Of a stretch of DNA of 32,904 bases, positions 23,062 through 30,535 are shown in pieces (the stretch's first letter is position 1; every line of letters starts with the position of its first letter). The position numbers and the translations under genes were made by a program. Origin of the DNA: CAYTCZ01 sp964436315 (GTDB lineage: Bacteria; Actinomycetota; Thermoleophilia; Gaiellales; Gaiellaceae); contig CAYTCZ010000034.1 of assembly GCA_964436315.1 (NCBI GenBank), forward strand, positions 1-32,904, written 5' to 3'. The notes under the pieces were generated by a model. The model was not told the DNA's origin and searched no databases. It worked only from the letters and a program-made list of their open reading frames with translations.

Positions 23062-24405
23062 TCAGCGGCTGATGATCGCCATGACTTCGTCGCGCTTCTG
23101 CTCCATCAGCTCTCGATCGAGTGCCTCGAGGTTGAGACGCAAGAGAGGCTCTGTGTTCGAGGGGCGAACGTTGAGGTGCCATCGTTCTGCGGTGACGGAG
23201 ATACCGTCGAGATGCGAGATCTCTCCCTGATCACGGAAGTGCTCTTTGAGTTCCTGAAGCTTGAGTGCTGCGTCCTCGACGCGCGTGTTCAGCTCGCCGG
23301 TTAGGAAGTACCTCTCCCGAAAGGGCCGGAGGATCTCGGAGAGGGGCCTGCCCCGCATGGAGAGAAGCTCGAGCATCAGGAGGGCCGGAATGGTGCCCGA
23401 GTCAGCCTGAAAGAAGTCCCGGAAGTAGTAGTGCCCTGAGACCTCGCCCGCGAAGACCGCGTCGAGTTCGCGCATCCGCTGCTTGATGAACGCATGGCCC
23501 ACACGATTGACGACCGGGATTCCCCCCAAGCGCTCGACGGTGTCCGGGACAGCCCAGCTCGCGCGAACGTCATAGATGATGGTTCCCCCAGGCTCCTTCT
23601 CGAGCATTGCCTCGGCGAGCATCGCGGTGACGAAATCGCCCGGCACGAACTCCCCGGTGTCGTCAACGAAGAAGCAGCGATCGGCGTCACCGTCGAAGGC
23701 GATACCTAGATCCGCCTCCTCCTCTCGCACCGTGTTGATGATGAATTCGCGATTCTCGGGCAAGAGCGGATTGGGCTCGTGGCTCGGGAAGTTTCCGTCC
23801 GGTTCGAAGTTGCAGGGAATCGTCTCGACCGGGAGCTCCGCGAGGATCGGTGGCATCATCGCTCCAGCCATGCCATTCGCCGCGTCGATCACGACTCTCA
23901 CAGGTTCGATCGCGGAAGGGTCGATGAACGAAAGCACTTTCTCGACAAACGCTGCGTAGATGTTCTCGCTGCTGAGCTCTGCCGGCGAGTCGCTCGGCGC
24001 GAAGCCGCCGAGGGCCCTGTCACGGATGTCGAGCAGTCCAGACTCGCCACCGACCGGCCGAGCTCCTCGTCGGACGATCTTCATCCCGGTGTAGTCCTTC
24101 GGGTTGTGGGACGCAGTCACCATGATCCCCCCTTCGAGGTCGAGCTCGCCAACGGCGAAATAGAGCATCTCTGTTCCCACGAGCCCGATGTCAACCACCG
24201 CAGCGCCGGCGTCGCGAACGCCCTGGACGACTGCTTCCGCCATGGTGGGCGAAGAGAGTCGCATATCACGTCCGACCCCAACGCGGCGGGGCTCGAAATG
24301 ATCGGCGTAGCCACGCCCGACTGCATAGGCGCCTTCCTCGTCGATGTCCGTCGGATAGAGGCCGCGGACGTCATAGGCCTTGAAGGCCGAGGGGTCGAGC
24401 GTCAT
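23062..24405 (-). CDS. manB: Phosphomannomutase/phosphoglucomutase
   Basis: This alpha-D-phosphohexomutase interconverts hexose 1- and 6-phosphates for sugar-nucleotide and cell-envelope synthesis. The 447-aa protein has all four active-site loops: MVTASHNPKDYTG with the phospho-Ser at about 99, the Mg2+ loop AFDGDADRC (about 236-244), the sugar-binding loop GEVSGHYYF (about 320-328) and the phosphate loop RPSNTEPLLRLN near the C-terminus. GEVSGH fits the PMM/PGM branch rather than GlmM. The ATG lies 6 nt after TAGGAT, whose TAG is also the stop codon of the upstream HIT gene. It is second in a four-gene minus-strand run. The symbol is the usual one, but the choice of mannose over glucose is not proven. 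Confidence 0.94.
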   Translation of the reverse strand: MTLDPSAFKAYDVRGLYPTDIDEEGAYAVGRGYADHFEPRRVGVGRDMRLSSPTMAEAVVQGVRDAGAAVVDIGLVGTEMLYFAVGELDLEGGIMVTASHNPKDYTGMKIVRRGARPVGGESGLLDIRDRALGGFAPSDSPAELSSENIYAAFVEKVLSFIDPSAIEPVRVVIDAANGMAGAMMPPILAELPVETIPCNFEPDGNFPSHEPNPLLPENREFIINTVREEEADLGIAFDGDADRCFFVDDTGEFVPGDFVTAMLAEAMLEKEPGGTIIYDVRASWAVPDTVERLGGIPVVNRVGHAFIKQRMRELDAVFAGEVSGHYYFRDFFQADSGTIPALLMLELLSMRGRPLSEILRPFRERYFLTGELNTRVEDAALKLQELKEHFRDQGEISHLDGISVTAERWHLNVRPSNTEPLLRLNLEALDRELMEQKRDEVMAIISR

Positions 24406-24411
24406 GGCCGC

Positions 24412-24417
24412 ATCCTA
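24412..24417 (-). promoter_or_regulatory. -10 box TAGGAT of leaderless phosphohexomutase, built on a stop codon
   Basis: On the minus strand TAGGAT, 6 nt, then ATG at 24405. The first three bases (24415-24417) are the TAG stop of the HIT gene. Confidence 0.55.
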
Positions 24418-24903
24418 TGAGCGACCAGGCCAGGCTGCGGCGAGCTTCCGTCGCGTTTCTGCGAGAGCCTCAGGCATCACTTTCACGTCGGCGAGCACCG
24501 GCATGAAGTTCGTGTCACCGACCCAGCGCGGCACAAGGTGCAGGTGCACGTGATCGGCAATCCCGGCACCGGCACTGCGCCCGAGGTTCCAACCGATGTT
24601 GAATCCCTGGGGCGCCATCGCCCGTTCGAGGGTCCGGATCCCCGTAGACGCGAGACGATGAATCTCGAGCGCCTCCATCTCCGTGAGGTCGGTGAACTCT
24701 CCGACGTGTCGAACGGGTGCGACCATCAAATGGCCGCCCGAGTAGGGAAATCGGTTCAGGAGGACGAACGCCTTCTCGCCTCTGTGGATGATCAGGCCGC
24801 TGTCGTCATCCATTTCCATGGCACGGCAGAAGACGCACCCAGGCTGGTCGTCTGCCGTTTGAATGTATTCGAGTCGCCATGGGGCCCAGAGTCGCTCGGT
24901 CAT
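24415..24903 (-). CDS. HIT-family hydrolase/phosphorylase (Ap4A phosphorylase-like)
   Basis: I start it at 24903 (MTERLWAPWRLEYIQTADDQ), the family start; an in-frame upstream start at 24978 adds unlike residues. The 162-aa protein has the N-terminal WxPWRxxYI motif of the actinobacterial/archaeal AP4A-type HIT branch, a zinc-type GCVFCRAM pair, LNRFPYSGGHLMVAPVRHVG, and the histidine triad ADHVHLHLVPRW with the nucleophilic His. The family cleaves or phosphorolyses dinucleoside polyphosphates and similar nucleotides. It is first in the operon with the phosphohexomutase. The 185 nt upstream, to 25088, show only a short protein-like tail (IVDPAIEASRPAEADHDLLR) that I cannot assign. Confidence 0.92.
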   Translation of the reverse strand: MTERLWAPWRLEYIQTADDQPGCVFCRAMEMDDDSGLIIHRGEKAFVLLNRFPYSGGHLMVAPVRHVGEFTDLTEMEALEIHRLASTGIRTLERAMAPQGFNIGWNLGRSAGAGIADHVHLHLVPRWVGDTNFMPVLADVKVMPEALAETRRKLAAAWPGRS

Positions 24904-25088
24904 GCGACTGGCTCCACGATCCGGTGCGCGCGTTCGGGGGTCACGACGAGCACCATCTTCACATGAGGGGCGAGTCAAGTGCGCAGGCGAAGTCCCTCAG
25001 TCGACGGAGCAAGTCGTGGTCGGCTTCGGCAGGACGCGACGCTTCGATTGCCGGATCGACGATGCCCGTGCGAAGCGTCGATGCCACC

Positions 25089-25723
25089 TCAGCGTCCGCG
25101 CAGCTCGACCTTGAGCTCGAAGTCTCGATAGAGGGCCCATGCATCGAGATTGCATATCGCAACCAGAACGGTTGCCTCGTCCTGTCCGAACACGTTGGCA
25201 TGAAGCATGCTCGGGAACTCGTAGATCTCGATCCCGGCTTCAAGCATCCGTGGATAGTGGTGTCGCGTTCCGGAGGCAGCACCGGACCCTCGACGCGAAC
25301 CATCACCTCGTCGAATCGGCCGTCCGCAAAGTGATCCTCGATTCCGGCTCTCCGAGCCAGGCAACCTTCCGATCGATGACGTAGAGCTTCCGGTGATCGA
25401 TGTGAAGCGCTTGGTCCAGCGAGGAGGCCGTGTTGCGTTTTTCGGTAAGCACGCCTTTGCGGCCGAATAGGTCAAATGCATCGTTGACGACGATCTGTGG
25501 ACTGAACCGACGATTCCGCCGATTCGATGTCGGCCACGATCGCAACGAATTCGCCGCTTGCAAAGACGGCGAAATCGGCTGCGTGCGTCGATGCGTAACC
25601 GGCGACGATGTCCCTGCGATTGACCGAGCCGCTACCGGCGATCAGTTCGAGGTGCTCACGAGCCTCTGCCGGCGAGAGTCGGGGGAGATCGCTCCATTTG
25701 GAGTTCGTGTAGGGACTCGCCAT
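25089..25723 (-). pseudogene. Phospholipase D/cardiolipin synthase-like protein, multiply frameshifted
   Basis: Pieces of one PLD-superfamily protein lie in order on the minus strand but in different frames. The start is MASPYTNSKWSDLPRLSPAE to FVAIVADIESAESSVQ (25723-25502). Next is QIVVNDAFDLFGRK with the first HKD motif HRKLYVID and VAWLGEP (about 25506-25345), then GIEDHFADGRFDEVMVRVEG (about 25345-25270). The tail MLEAGIEIYEFPSMLHANVF to NLDAWALYRDFELKVELRGR ends at TGA (25089-25091). In the second HKD the Lys is Asn (LHANVFGQD). The central linker is also much shorter than in complete enzymes. With several frameshifts, a deletion and a lost catalytic Lys, it is dead. It once joined phosphatidylglycerol-type lipids or acted as a phosphodiesterase. 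Confidence 0.85.
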
Positions 25724-25800
25724 CGACGCCGGTGCGCGACGCGAGGGGTGCTGTCGGTCGCCGCGGACCCGGCGGGGCGCCCTGAAGGAATCGCCGGCTC

Positions 25801-26814
25801 CTACAGCCAGCGCTTCCAGCGGAAGAAAACGAGTAGGCCGACGAGTGTGAGGAGCATCAGGCCAAGGACGACCCAAAAAGCCTCGTCGGTGCTCTCGCCC
25901 GGGAACAAGACGTTCATCCCGAAGATGCCGGTCACGAGCGTGAGGGGAAGCATGATCGTTGCCATGACCGTCAGGATCCGGAGGACATCGTTCTGGCGGT
26001 GCGAGACCACAGACTCATTCGTGGACTCGAGCGCCTCAACGACCTCTTTGTAGTTGTCAAGGAGGTCCCAGATGCGCTCCGAGGCATCGACGATGTCGTC
26101 GAAGTACAGCTCGAGGTCCTCCGGGAGAAAGCGGGCCGTATGCCGCTCGAGCAGCCGCAGCGTCGCGCGCTCGGGCTTGATGATCTTTCGGTAAGAGATG
26201 ATCTCCTGCTTGGCGTTCGAAATGTCTCGGACAACTTCCTGCGAACGGCCTTCGAACATGTCGTCCTCGATCGCGTCGAGCTTGTGGGCGATCTTGTCGA
26301 GGATCGGGAAGCAGTAGTCGAAGAGGTCATCGAGGACGTGGTAGAGGAGGTAGCCAGACCCCTTCGAGAACAGATCCTCGCGGAGTTCCTCGTTTTCCTC
26401 GCAGCGCCGAAACAGATGCGAGACTGGTCGGAGCTCCACGTTGGGGAGCGTGACGAGGAAGTCCTGGCCGAGGAAAATGTCTAGCTCGGCCGCGTTGAGT
26501 CGCTTGGCCCGCTTGTCGTAGACCGGGAAGTGGAGGACGATGAAGAGGTATTCCGGGTACTCATCGATCTTCGGCCGCTGCCGCTTCGACAACACGTCCT
26601 CGACGTCGAGCTCGTGAAAGCCGAAGCGAGCGCGGAGTTCCTCCGCCTCGAGCGGAGAAGGCCGATCGACGTGGAGCCAGGTAAGCCCGTTAGCCTCGAG
26701 CTCCGCGATGCGGAGCTCGAGCGGCTGCGCAACCTCCCCCGGCAGTCCGCGGGAACGCGCGCGACGGATTCGTGGGAGTGTCGGACGTGCCATCGGTACT
26801 GAGGGGGTCGTCAA
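25801..26814 (-). CDS. corA: CorA-type magnesium/cobalt transporter
   Basis: CorA forms a pentameric inner-membrane Mg2+ channel gated by cytoplasmic Mg2+. The 337-aa protein has the large N-terminal soluble domain (WLHVDRPSPLEAEELRARFG, HELDVEDVLSKRQRPKIDEY, FIVLHFPVYDKRAKRLNAAE), the long stalk helix and two C-terminal membrane helices. The signature GIFGMNV comes after TM1 (LTVMATIMLPLTLVTGIFGM), and TM2 is FWVVLGLMLLTLVGLLVFF, ending in the basic RWKRWL. The length is normal. The TTG at 26814 or the ATG seven codons later (26793) could be the start. It is divergent from the oxidoreductase gene and 77 nt upstream of the PLD pseudogene. Confidence 0.95.
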   Translation of the reverse strand: MTTPSVPMARPTLPRIRRARSRGLPGEVAQPLELRIAELEANGLTWLHVDRPSPLEAEELRARFGFHELDVEDVLSKRQRPKIDEYPEYLFIVLHFPVYDKRAKRLNAAELDIFLGQDFLVTLPNVELRPVSHLFRRCEENEELREDLFSKGSGYLLYHVLDDLFDYCFPILDKIAHKLDAIEDDMFEGRSQEVVRDISNAKQEIISYRKIIKPERATLRLLERHTARFLPEDLELYFDDIVDASERIWDLLDNYKEVVEALESTNESVVSHRQNDVLRILTVMATIMLPLTLVTGIFGMNVLFPGESTDEAFWVVLGLMLLTLVGLLVFFRWKRWL

Positions 26815-26905
26815 GTCGCATAACGAACTTCGCTGATTCTACCCGGAAACCTGCGGCCAAACTCGCTCAGGGACGGACCCGGTGGCTATTGTGGCCGTCC
26901 CAGAA

Positions 26906-27835
26906 ATGGAGTTTTCTCTCCAGTATTTCGGAAGCTACGAAGAATCTCTGAAGCGGGCTCGCTGGGCTGAGAAGAACGGGTTTGTCTCGTTCGCAGTTGC
27001 AGACCACTACTTGGCCGGCAGCCACGACGAGGCGGTGTACGACAATCTGGTGCTCCTGGCCGGTCTTGCGCGCGAAACGACCTCGATCGAGCTCGCGGTG
27101 CTGGTCAGCCCGATCACCTTCAGGCACCCAGCCGTCCTGGCAAAGATTGCGGTAACCATCGATGCGATGTCGGGCGGACGATTCGCACTCGGCGTCGGCG
27201 CTGGCTGGAAGGCTGACGAGCACGAGCTGTTTGGGCTTCCGTATCCCTCGACGGCAGAGCGCTTCACGCGGCTCGAAGAAGCGCTCGCGTACCTGCGGGC
27301 GGCCTTCTCGGAAACGCCGCAGGGCTTCGACGGCAAGTACTACCGTCTTGCCGAGTTCAGTCCCCAACCGAAACCGCAGGGTCAGCTGCCACTCATCGTC
27401 GGCGGCGCCGGTCGCGAGCGGACTCCAGATCTCGCGGGCCGCTACGCAGACGAGTACAACGTGTTTCCGGCGCGCGAGGGTTCGCCGGCGGAGCGGGTGG
27501 CACGAGCTCGAGTCGCGGCCGGAGCGGCTGCGCGCGAACCGAGCGCTTTACGGATCAGCACGGCCTTCGCTCCAGTCGTTGGACGAACCGAACCGGAATA
27601 TCGCGACCGCTTGACAGCCTACGCCGAGCTCTTCGCGACCTCGCCCGATGAGGTCGAAGCGGAGCTCCGAGCGCTGGGCGTCCCGCACGGGTCACCAGAG
27701 CAGGCGGCGACAGATCTCGGGTCACTGCGTCGCGCGGGCGTGTCGCGCATCTACCTTCAAGCCTTCGGCATGTCGCTCGAAGAACTCGAGGAGACCTCGC
27801 TTCTGTTGAAAGAGGCCGTCCTCACGATCTCGTGA
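26906..27835 (+). CDS. LLM-class (luciferase-like) F420-dependent oxidoreductase
   Basis: The 309-aa TIM-barrel protein contains MEFSLQYFGSYEESLKRARW, FVSFAVADHYLAGSHDEAVY, the SIELAVLVSPITFRHPAVLA strand, MSGGRFALGVGAGWKADEHE (the hallmark GRxxLGxGxGW motif) and LPLIVGGAGRERTPDLAGRY. These are typical of F420-dependent or flavin-dependent LLM oxidoreductases, which reduce or oxidise small molecules; the substrate is unknown. I chose the ATG at 26906 (family start MEFS). GTG codons at 26882 and 26891 are in frame, and a TATTGT box at 26887-26892 would give a very short leader. Its end overlaps the converging unknown gene by 14 nt. Confidence 0.9.
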   Translation: MEFSLQYFGSYEESLKRARWAEKNGFVSFAVADHYLAGSHDEAVYDNLVLLAGLARETTSIELAVLVSPITFRHPAVLAKIAVTIDAMSGGRFALGVGAGWKADEHELFGLPYPSTAERFTRLEEALAYLRAAFSETPQGFDGKYYRLAEFSPQPKPQGQLPLIVGGAGRERTPDLAGRYADEYNVFPAREGSPAERVARARVAAGAAAREPSALRISTAFAPVVGRTEPEYRDRLTAYAELFATSPDEVEAELRALGVPHGSPEQAATDLGSLRRAGVSRIYLQAFGMSLEELEETSLLLKEAVLTIS

Positions 27836-28014
27836 GGTAGGCGACGAGACCCGTGGGCGGGGTGGTCGACGTCACTTCGAAGAAGGCGATGTAAGGGATG
27901 TCGTTCTCGTCAAAGCTCGAAGGCCACCAATTGCCCGAGAGACTCACACTGAAGGAGTACTCGATCGGTCCGCTGCCTATCGCGGTCACGATCCATCCGT
28001 GGTTCCAAGCTCGT
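27822..28014 (-). CDS. Unknown protein, C-terminal part, interrupted by the assembly gap
   Basis: Before a TGA (27822-27824) the minus strand reads RAWNHGWIVTAIGSGPIEYS, FSVSLSGNWWPSSFDENDIP and YIAFFEVTSTTPPTGLVAYL, then TRS. It is aromatic-rich and beta-strand-like and clearly coding. The upstream part is lost in the N run. Beyond the gap, 28115-28158 in a minus frame gives PPAIAYIHEDLS, which may or may not belong to it. I do not recognise the family. The tail overlaps the converging oxidoreductase gene by 14 nt. Confidence 0.5.
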
Positions 28015-28114
28015 NNNNNNNNNNNNNNNNNNNNNNNNNNNNNNNNNNNNNNNNNNNNNNNNNNNNNNNNNNNNNNNNNNNNNNNNNNNNNNNNNNNNNN
28101 NNNNNNNNNNNNNN
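28015..28114. other. Assembly gap of 100 N
   Basis: Exactly 100 undetermined bases, the conventional placeholder for a scaffold join of unknown true length. Genes may be missing here, and the link between the two sides is inferred by the assembler. On the right side, 28115-28369 contains no gene I can support, only a weak 7-bp stem GCGTTCG/CGAACGC (28310-28331). Confidence 0.95.
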
Positions 28115-28369
28115 CCGCTGAGATCTTCATGGATGTATGCGATGGCGGGAGGGCCCAAGCGCGAGCGCAGGCCTCACTCCTCGTCGATGAACCGCGCGGA
28201 AATTCCTACAAGCCGAACCGAGCCCGCGCAACGCCATCGCATCCGATTGTGCTTCCCGAGCAACGCACGTTACAAGCAACGAGTTGGAATTTAAGGGCCC
28301 CTGGCACTTGCGTTCGGTCGCTGGCGAACGCGCCCATGATTCCGCTGGAGAGCTGACTTCGATCGACGA

Positions 28370-28442
28370 TGCGCCTGGTAGGAATCGAACCTACGACCTT
28401 GCGCTCCGGAGGCGCACGCTCTATCCCCTGAGCTACAGGCGC
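28370..28442 (-). tRNA. tRNA-Arg (anticodon CCG)
   Basis: The minus strand folds into a full cloverleaf: acceptor GCGCCTG/CAGGCGC with discriminator A at 28370, D arm TAGCTCAGGGGATAGAGC, anticodon stem TGCGC/GCGCA with loop CTCCGGA (anticodon CCG, reading CGG), and T arm with GGTTCGATTCC. No CCA is encoded. It is 73 nt long and divergent from the epimerase operon, 22 nt away. Confidence 0.95.
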
Positions 28443-28451
28443 ACGGAGATC

Positions 28452-28457
28452 TAGTCT
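28452..28457 (+). promoter_or_regulatory. -10 box TAGTCT of the leaderless epimerase operon
   Basis: TAGTCT, 7 nt (ATCCGCC), then GTG at 28465, with no ribosome site; it lies just upstream of the divergent tRNA-Arg. Confidence 0.55.
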
Positions 28458-28464
28458 ATCCGCC

Positions 28465-29496
28465 GTGCAACTGCGTTACTGGACGGAGACATTGCGTCTC
28501 GGGACCACATTTCGCATCTCGCGATCGGCTCGCGATACGGCTGATGTGGTCGTGGTCGAGCTTGCGGTGAACGGAACCACCGGCTACGGGGAGGCCGCGC
28601 CGCAGGATCACTACGGTGAGTCAGTCGAATCGGCGAGGCGATTCCTCGACGTAGCCGCAGAACTCATCGGGGACGACCCGTTCGCGTTCGAGGCAATCGA
28701 GCGGCGTCTGAGCGAAGCGCCGCGCGAGATGGCTGCGCGGTCGGCCCTGGACGCGGCGCTTCACGATCTCTGCGGCAAGCTCTCTAGCCAGCCAAGCTGG
28801 CGGCTCCAGGGGTTCGACCGCGCCGGTCCCCCGACGAGTTGGACGATCTGGCTCGGGGATCCCGACGACATGGCGAAACGTGCGGAGAAGGTCGAGGGAT
28901 TCAAGCGCCTGAAGTTGAAGCTCGGAGGACGAGATGGCCTCGACGTCGAGCGCGTTCGAGCCGTTCGCGAAGCCACCGCACTCCCGCTCATGATCGATGT
29001 GAACGAGTACTGGGAGTTCGACGAGGCGGTCGAAAACGTCGCCCAAGTCGAGCGTTTGGGAGTGGAGTACATCGAACAGCCGCTGCCGGCTGGCGACCCG
29101 GACGGCGTCAAGCTGCGCGCGCAATCGTCGTTGCCGATCTTCCTCGACGAAGATTGCCACACGCTCTCTGACGTTCGAGTTTGCGCCGAGCGCGGTCACG
29201 GGATAAACGTCAAACTTGCCAAGAGCGGTGGGATTCGGGAAGCAGTTCGTATGGCACACGCGGCCAGAGCACTCGGACTCGGCCTGATGCTCGGCTGTAT
29301 GGTCGAATCCGGACTCGGGATTGCCGCCGGCTGTGTCGTCGCCGGACTCTGCGACCACGTCGACCTCGACGGGAACCTCCTGCTTGCGGAGGATCCGTGG
29401 CGGGGCGTCACCCTCGAGGACGGGGTGCAGCTTCCCTCGTCCGATCCCGGTCTGGGTGTGCAGAGGATTGATCAGAGAAGGGTGAACGCTGGCTGA
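28465..29496 (+). CDS. Dipeptide epimerase / N-acetyl-D-Glu racemase-like enzyme (enolase superfamily)
   Basis: The 343-aa enzyme has the muconate-lactonizing subgroup plan: N-terminal capping domain (about 1-110) and TIM barrel. The catalytic set is complete: the K-x-K pair in FKRLKLKLGG (Lys150, Lys152), metal ligands in MIDVNEYW (Asp178), IEQPLP (Glu204) and LDEDCH (Asp228), the second-face Lys in NVKLAKSGG (Lys250), and GCMVESGLG plus DLDG near the end. This fits L-Ala-D/L-Glu epimerases (YkfB/YcjG) and the related racemase DgcA, which acts on N-acetyl-D-glutamate. The DUF1611/DgcN-like partner directly downstream favours D-glutamate chemistry, by context only. It starts at GTG right after a -10 box and heads a four-gene operon. 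Confidence 0.88.
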   Translation: MQLRYWTETLRLGTTFRISRSARDTADVVVVELAVNGTTGYGEAAPQDHYGESVESARRFLDVAAELIGDDPFAFEAIERRLSEAPREMAARSALDAALHDLCGKLSSQPSWRLQGFDRAGPPTSWTIWLGDPDDMAKRAEKVEGFKRLKLKLGGRDGLDVERVRAVREATALPLMIDVNEYWEFDEAVENVAQVERLGVEYIEQPLPAGDPDGVKLRAQSSLPIFLDEDCHTLSDVRVCAERGHGINVKLAKSGGIREAVRMAHAARALGLGLMLGCMVESGLGIAAGCVVAGLCDHVDLDGNLLLAEDPWRGVTLEDGVQLPSSDPGLGVQRIDQRRVNAG

Positions 29497-30526
29497 CAAG
29501 CGGTACATCGTGCTCGCTGAGGGGTTCTCAGCCGACGAGCACTACGGCAAGACGGCTCGCGGTGTGATCCGATATGGGGCCGATACGGTTGTCGCCATTC
29601 TCGATTCGGAACGTGCCGGCGAGATGTTCGGAGACATCCCGATCGTCGGACGGATTGCGGACGCGCTCTGCTACGGGCCACGGACCGCGCTCGTTGGGGC
29701 AGCGACGTCCGGAGGGCGACTCCCTCCATCTTGGCGCGAGATTCTGGAGACCGCGATCTCGAACGGCCTCGACATCGAGTCCGGTATGCACATGTTTCTC
29801 AACGACGATCCCGAGTTGGTCGAGCGGGCGAATCGCCACAATGTCGGGCTTCGTGATCTTCGACGGCCGCCCTCGGATTTGAGCGTCGCGACCGGCGCGA
29901 ATCTCGAACACGACGCGACGGTCGTGCTGGCAGTCGGATCGGATTGCGCCATCGGGAAGATGTCGGTGACGCTCGAGCTGGATCGCGCCGCCCGCGAGCG
30001 CGGTATGTCGTCTGTGTTCGTCCCGACGGGACAGACCGGGATTGCCATCGCCGGATGGGGAATCGCGGTCGACGCGGTCGTCGCCGACTTCATCGCGGGT
30101 GCCGCCGAGCGGCTCGTCGTGGAGGGTGCGTCTCGCGGCGACCTGTTGTGGGTGGAAGGACAGGGAGCGCTACTTCACCCGCTCTATTCGGGTGTCACAC
30201 TTGGTCTCTACCACGGCTCGCTTCCGCATGCACTCTTGATGTGCCATACGGCTGGCGAGACGCATCTCGACGGACATCCGCGTCATTCAATCCCGCCTCT
30301 AATGGAGCTCATCGCGCTTCATGAGGCCGTGGCCCTCCCGATCCGGCAACCTCGCGTCATCGCAGTCTGCGTGAATACAAAACGACTCGATGAGACGGAA
30401 GCTCGGCAAGCGATTGCGGCCGCGGAGGACGAGACCGGACTCCCTGCCGACGACGTCGTTCGCTTCGGTCCTGAGCGCCTGCTCGAGAGCATTCTCGACC
30501 GACTCGACGGACCTGCTTCGATATAA
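29489..30526 (+). CDS. DUF1611 family protein, DgcN-like
   Basis: The family start RYIVLAEGFSADEHYGKTAR suggests translation from about 29489 (a CTG, overlapping the epimerase stop); the first standard start is the GTG at 29510, giving 338 aa. The N-terminal Rossmann-like half has VVAILDSERAGEMFGDIPIV. The C-terminal P-loop half has VLAVGSDCAIGKMSVTLELD, VPTGQTGIAIAGWGIAVDAV, WVEGQGALLHPLYSGVTLGL and LMCHTAGETHLDGHPRHSIP. DUF1611 proteins were long uncharacterised. DgcN, a member, has been reported as a D-glutamate N-acetyltransferase paired with the racemase DgcA. That pairing is reproduced here, so this role is likely but not shown. All motifs look intact. Confidence 0.85.
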   Translation: MADKRYIVLAEGFSADEHYGKTARGVIRYGADTVVAILDSERAGEMFGDIPIVGRIADALCYGPRTALVGAATSGGRLPPSWREILETAISNGLDIESGMHMFLNDDPELVERANRHNVGLRDLRRPPSDLSVATGANLEHDATVVLAVGSDCAIGKMSVTLELDRAARERGMSSVFVPTGQTGIAIAGWGIAVDAVVADFIAGAAERLVVEGASRGDLLWVEGQGALLHPLYSGVTLGLYHGSLPHALLMCHTAGETHLDGHPRHSIPPLMELIALHEAVALPIRQPRVIAVCVNTKRLDETEARQAIAAAEDETGLPADDVVRFGPERLLESILDRLDGPASI

Positions 30527-30527
30527 C
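30522..30527 (+). promoter_or_regulatory. -10-like box TATAAC before the first M29 peptidase, built on a stop codon
   Basis: TATAAC, 8 nt, then GTG at 30536. The TAA (30524-30526) is the stop codon of the upstream gene. Confidence 0.4.
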
Positions 30528-30535
30528 CCTCCGAC

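Noticed and set aside
24904..24978. N-terminal extension of the HIT protein
   Set aside because: The 25 additional residues are low-complexity and MTERLWAPWRL is the usual family start.
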